Positions 60,901 to 64,000 of a stretch of DNA of 64,000 nucleotides are shown here, one piece after another (the first letter of the stretch is position 1; the number at the start of each line of letters is the position of its first letter). A model generated the notes under the pieces. It was given only the letters and a program-made list of their open reading frames with translations. It had not been told where the DNA came from and searched no databases. The stretch lies in NCBI RefSeq assembly GCF_021155765.1, contig NC_060106.1, forward strand, positions 15,030,031-15,094,030. The letters run 5' to 3'. Origin of the DNA: Diprion similis. Its lineage: Eukaryota; Arthropoda; Insecta; Hymenoptera; Diprionidae. The position numbers were made by a program, and so were the translations under genes.

Positions 60901-61777
60901 TATCCGTAGTCACATGGAAGACTTCGCAAACGTCGTCATCTCGGGACGATGCTGCACACCGTACAACAACGTCAGCATTGACACCTCCGTCTTCGTCAGT
61001 GACAGTTATGGTGCCCGGAGGAAGCAGGACACTACCTACTTTTGCACTCTCAGGAACCCTGGCAGCATACGGACGGCCATGGTAAACCGGTGGGTTATCG
61101 TTTTCGTCAAGAACGGCTATCTCTCGACGAAGCGATACTGTGTTAGGTTCAGAACCCGCAATACCTTCATCTAAAAGAAATTAAACGTTTATGACCTTAG
61201 AATAAATAAGTGTGACTGAGTGAGTGTTTGTTTCTGGAATTGAGTGCAAAGTAGCTCGCACGTTGTTCAAACAAGTGTCGAAACACCTTTGCCATTCAAT
61301 ACCGTATACCGCGTGAATTGACCAATAAAAATACTCTGCAGAACCAGACTCAGCACATGCCACCTGACATTCACCTGCAGAATCGCTTAGCTGTGGCCTG
61401 TTAAACTATACGCCACTGCTCGTGAGTTACACAGATAAAATGCATTTGTGACATAGTCGATAACGGTTCAATTTGGTACCAGTTATGCTAATGATGACTT
61501 CTATCAAATCCTGGGTCTCTCTGTCCAACGCTTTCCTGAGGATTACGACGCCAGTTTCTCTATCCACCGTGAAGTACTCCCCACTGATGGAATAGTGCAC
61601 TCGGGAATCCTCGGGGTCCTCACCCTGGAGAGTGTAGACCGGCGCTCCAGGTGGAGTACTCTCGGAGACGGCCAGACGAGCCATGTCTCCACCAGGTATG
61701 AAGTGCGGTGCTCTGTTCACCACTTGTCCTCGAATTGAGGAACTCGTGGCGACGAGCACGAGCAGAATTGTCAGCAT
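33701..61777 (-). CDS. Classical-type cadherin, about 14 EC repeats, 1,842 aa, 13 exons
   Basis: The exons, in order, are 61777..61480, 61170..60899, 60810..60646, 60521..60083, 59961..59720, 59602..59078, 59005..58653, 58545..58331, 58253..57694, 57613..57305, 57216..56922, 56829..55185 and 33911..33701 (5,529 nt; all phases agree). A signal peptide (about 1-17) precedes NRAPHF. About 14 cadherin repeats follow, marked by linkers such as DENDNPPVY, DVNDNEPIF, DINDNSPIF and DVNDNAPAF, with several degenerate ones (DVQDQPPTF, DVNNKPPVF). Calcium-bridged homo- or heterophilic adhesion is the family role. A non-repeat membrane-proximal domain (about residues 1600-1745) leads to a transmembrane helix (about 1747-1769). 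The tail is short, about 73 residues, basic at first, with no visible catenin-binding region. Size and layout match the insect Cad74A/Cad87A type, but I cannot choose between them. The last intron holds the satellite array. Confidence 0.85.
33912..34379. other. Start of the cadherin last intron (left of the array)
   Basis: Unique AT-rich intron sequence holding the C-run and GC palindrome (34255-34282). No exon was seen. Confidence 0.5.
34255..34282. repeat. 17-base C run joined to a GC palindrome
   Basis: C at 34255-34271 runs into CGCGCCGGCGCG (34271-34282), a perfect 12-base palindrome. It is surrounded by AT-rich DNA and lies about 100-230 bases before the satellite begins. Confidence 0.9.
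34380..34513. repeat. Divergent left edge of the satellite array
   Basis: TGATTTTTGGGTCGGAAAAG and GTGTTTCGTTTTTCGGATGT align loosely with the monomer segments TCATTTTTGAAGCCGAAAAT and AAAATCTCTAGTTTTTCGGCTGT. They look like a decayed partial monomer at the array boundary. Confidence 0.5.
34514..53098 (+). repeat. Satellite array, 312-bp monomer, about 60 copies
   Basis: A 312-base unit repeats head to tail across about 18.6 kb with very few indels; one single-base loss near 48690 shifts the phase by one. Landmarks in each unit are GATGCGTTGCTCGCAGCTT, CCAAAGGGGTTAGCCTT, GCATGACCATT and GACCCCAAGGAACTCAG. Monomers differ at a limited set of recurrent positions: TTGATG or TTTTTG before CGTTGC, TTAATCG, TTGATCG or CTCAATC, GGGCTTCACGG or GTGCCTCACGA, and others. 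These combine into higher-order units. Units at the left end (34514-35000) and right end (51700-53098) are the most diverged. 312 is divisible by three, so frames stay in register from unit to unit, but every frame has stops. The array lies within the cadherin's last intron. Confidence 0.98.
36710..42950 (+). repeat. Higher-order duplication in the array: two 3,120-bp (10-monomer) copies
   Basis: The segments from about 36710 to 39830 and from about 39830 to 42950 share rare variants at an offset of exactly 3,120 bases. Examples are TCATTATTGAAG (36859/39979), TTACGTCGAAATAG (37386/40506), GACCCAAAGG (37548/40668), TCGAAACGCA (38141/41261), CTCAGAGAGCACG (38808/41928) and CAATCCATTCC (39236/42356). 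The two copies are almost identical, so the duplication is recent. Outside it the 3,120-base match breaks. Confidence 0.85.
53099..53639. other. Unique sequence at the right end of the array
   Basis: The last recognisable monomer stops at GAGCCGAAAA near 53099 and unrelated AT-rich DNA follows. The 80-aa frame at 53290-53532 has no support as an exon. Confidence 0.5.
53640..54260 (+). repeat. Two strongly diverged satellite monomers
   Basis: Satellite landmarks reappear in decayed form: CCGTTGCTCGCAGCGTATTTTGACTGCG (given in parts: CCGTTGCTCGCAG at about 53648, then GACTGCG), AAAATTACGTCGGAG, AAAGGGATTAGC and CAGACTAACAGCAGAG. A second unit follows from about 53950 with AAAATTACGTCAATATTG, CCAAATCGTCGAAATTTT and CCTTCCTAGACTGCTTAGACCCCCAGGA. 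Both units keep roughly the 300-base spacing and the array's orientation. Confidence 0.8.
54261..55184. other. End of the cadherin last intron, nothing recognised
   Basis: Intron sequence between the decayed monomers and the donor at 55184-55183. Short frames occur on both strands (54257-54484 and 54297-54515) but none has splice or domain support. A further decayed monomer near 54240-54480 is possible but too weak to claim. Confidence 0.4.
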
Positions 61778-64000
61778 CCTGACCTGGTCGACAACAATTA
61801 AGCGTTAAATTTGCGGCCCATTGCGCATTGGTAGGAAATTGGATAGCGATGTTTGCTACTGAGAGCACGATCAGTACGTGCGTCTGAGAGTCTTTCCGTC
61901 GAAGCCATCGCCAACACGACCGTGGCAATGCCCGAGCGTGGGTGGCAACTGGCAAAACGTGATTCCCAGCCTGCTTCGTCCCACGTTTCGCGTTCGCGGT
62001 GCAACTGGAACATATACCTGGCGTCCAACTATTCGCTGGTTCTAGAGCGCCTGTATAAGGAATCGAACAGTGTGGTGAGGAGCACCCTCATACGTTACGT
62101 GCAGGCATCGCGAAGCCGTTAGAAATCGTTTTCCGTTTCAGGTCTGAAACGTTTTGCTCTAACTGGTCGTACCGTAAGGCTGGGATGTCGCTCGGTAAAC
62201 GAGAAGAAAAATACGTGTGTATAACTCATTAGGTGCTATTGCGACGCACTTTCTGTCCGCAGCTTTCTACCGGGTGGGTCTTAGGAGTATATCTGCTAAG
62301 AAAACGAGAAACTGAAATACGGATCGGGGGAGTTGCATGGTCGTTGCGAGATATTCATACCGTGGTGTAGTGCGCAATATGGTTATACGACACCACGAAA
62401 ATCTTTCGCAACGTAATCATTGTGCGCGAGATAATGTCCGGCAGTTTTCGCTCTTCTATTTAATGCTTCTTAAATCGAACTGCGCTACACGCCACTGCTG
62501 GAGCAACTCTCACTTTTCGTTTACCAGCCGATGTTTGAGATCAGTAACAGCGATTCTCAGACGTTCACGATCCTTAGATTGATTTCAAAAGTTGACAGCT
62601 TGTAAGTTTCGGTAGTAAGATCAGTAGAAATTCGTTGAATTCAAAATCTTCGAATAATTTAAACATTCCATGATTCGACCGCAGTGAGATCAACCACCAA
62701 ACGCTTGCTGCTACTGACAATCGCCGAGATTTTCTGTTTTGCGGTAAGAAGGAATTTAAAGACTGTTTTTACAAGTAGCGGGACTCTGGAAGCTTACGAT
62801 TAATATAACTATGGCTTATAATGTAGCTACTACGTATATATTTCCGCTTATATCAGTACCTCCTCGCACAATTATTGGCTGCTCGGAATACCCAAGAAAT
62901 CTTATAACCGATGAAAGAATCATCGAGTTGGTCAGGTGTGTATTGGGTACAGTAGTCGGATTGCACCGAAGGACGTCTATATCCTGTTCCGAGCATATTA
63001 ACAAAGGACCTTGTACGCGGCTATAGTCGCTGCTAAGTAAAAACTTGTTCGACACCTTGTCGCCGGTTGCATTTCGATTTAAAATCGTTCTATAGATACT
63101 GCAAGAAACGCTGAAAGTTTTATCCCACAAGTGAGATAACACTAGTCGCTTATTGTTATCGCACATTGAGCAGTTTCTCTATATTTATATATCTATGTAA
63201 TGTAACACTGAAACGCGGAAAGTTTGAGGCAAAGACCGTGACGAAGACCGTTGTACGTGTGAATATAAATCATGTTATGTCTCCTTTAACAACTTCAAAA
63301 CATGGGGAAATTCTTCTGGTATAAGTGCGTGCCGTACTGAAAATATGAGAGTTAAAAAGTCCCTTAAATCCCCGCCATCGCAGAGTTGCGTAAAACCAAT
63401 TTTACATCGCAATCAGCCTCTGGATTTGTCTATGAGTATACACTATAAAATTTATATAACTCGACGTTCGAGTAGGTATATATATACAGCGTGATATTCT
63501 CTCCAGATAAACTCTGAATGTCGACGTCGTTCGGCAGTATTATTCACGAACTCTTGTGGCTACCTTTCAAATTCAATCCCGGTGATTCAGTGTCACTCCT
63601 TCTCATGCCGTTACACGAGATCTTGAGGTTGGGAAACAAAGGTCACGATTTTAGGCCACGACAATCTGCAATGCATCCACTATTCTTAACGCTAGATAAT
63701 ATATTCAGCATCGCGAATTAGAAGAATTTAGCAAATCGGTTCAACACCGGATCCGTTGCGGACTGCGAGGCATTTCGTATTCCAGCGTTAAAATCTCCGA
63801 GTCTGAAACTTGTTTCCGCGCGCGATTTTAGTCCAGTCAGGACTGGAGTAAAAAAAGCACGTATCAGTTTACTGACCTCTAAAAAACAATCGTCTAAATC
63901 CCTGAATCCCCTACGGCTAAAAAATGACCCTGCATTTTCGTCTTCCGTCTGATAGTCGATATTCTTTGTTCCTGTGTTTTCCAAATTATTTTTTTTTTTA
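61778..64000. other. Cadherin 5' region and upstream spacer
   Basis: The cadherin ATG is at 61777-61775 on the minus strand. The 5' UTR lies to the right. A CCAG before the ATG (minus strand, near 61785) could be an acceptor for a non-coding first exon, and a weak TTATACA at about 62052 on the minus strand could be a TATA-like element. Neither is certain. From about 62100 to the window end I see no exon. The window closes in a T-run. Confidence 0.4.

Noticed and set aside
61798-62122. Overlapping frames of 76-111 aa upstream of the cadherin start
   Set aside because: They occupy the probable 5' UTR and promoter, overlap on both strands, and show no domain.

Overview
This window is animal nuclear DNA, almost certainly from an insect. 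The genes are split by short GT-AG introns, have TATA boxes and AATAAA signals, and encode secreted proteins rich in Pro, Tyr, Gly and His, of the kind found in cuticle and other extracellular matrices. A classical 14-repeat cadherin lies at the right. Hymenoptera is a reasonable guess, but I cannot prove the order from sequence alone.

Layout, left to right. At 1-4011 (+) is the 3' part of a large acidic, low-complexity protein gene, cut by the window edge. At 6365-12251 (+) is a cluster of three small secreted structural-protein genes (118, 438 and 88 aa). All three have the same architecture: a 5-6 codon first exon, a signal-peptide exon ending in phase 1, and a long or terminal third exon. 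About 11 kb without a confident gene follows. At 23864-27125 (+) is a very Pro-rich, extensin-like secreted protein of about 1,051 aa. It carries 28 near-perfect copies of a 12-residue repeat, and its first coding exon appears to be a bare ATG, with two candidate sites. At 28215-32599 (+) is a five-exon gene for a type II membrane protein of about 650 aa that I do not recognise. At 33701-61777 (-) is a 13-exon cadherin of 1,842 aa.

The most striking structure is a tandem satellite of about 18.6 kb with a 312-bp monomer and about 60 copies (about 34.5-53.1 kb). It sits inside the last intron of the cadherin gene. The 12 exons at 61.8-55.2 kb end just after the transmembrane helix in phase 2. 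The only exon that completes this codon phase and supplies a basic juxtamembrane tail and a stop lies at 33911-33701, on the other side of the array. The array contains higher-order structure, including a nearly exact 3,120-bp (10-monomer) tandem duplication. Divergent monomers lie at both edges.

The secreted genes share architecture and composition and look like a locally expanded set of matrix or cuticle genes. The membrane protein and the cadherin converge tail to tail. No prokaryotic, viral or CRISPR content was seen. All exon structures were read by eye from splice signals, codon phase and protein continuity; no search or transcript data were available.
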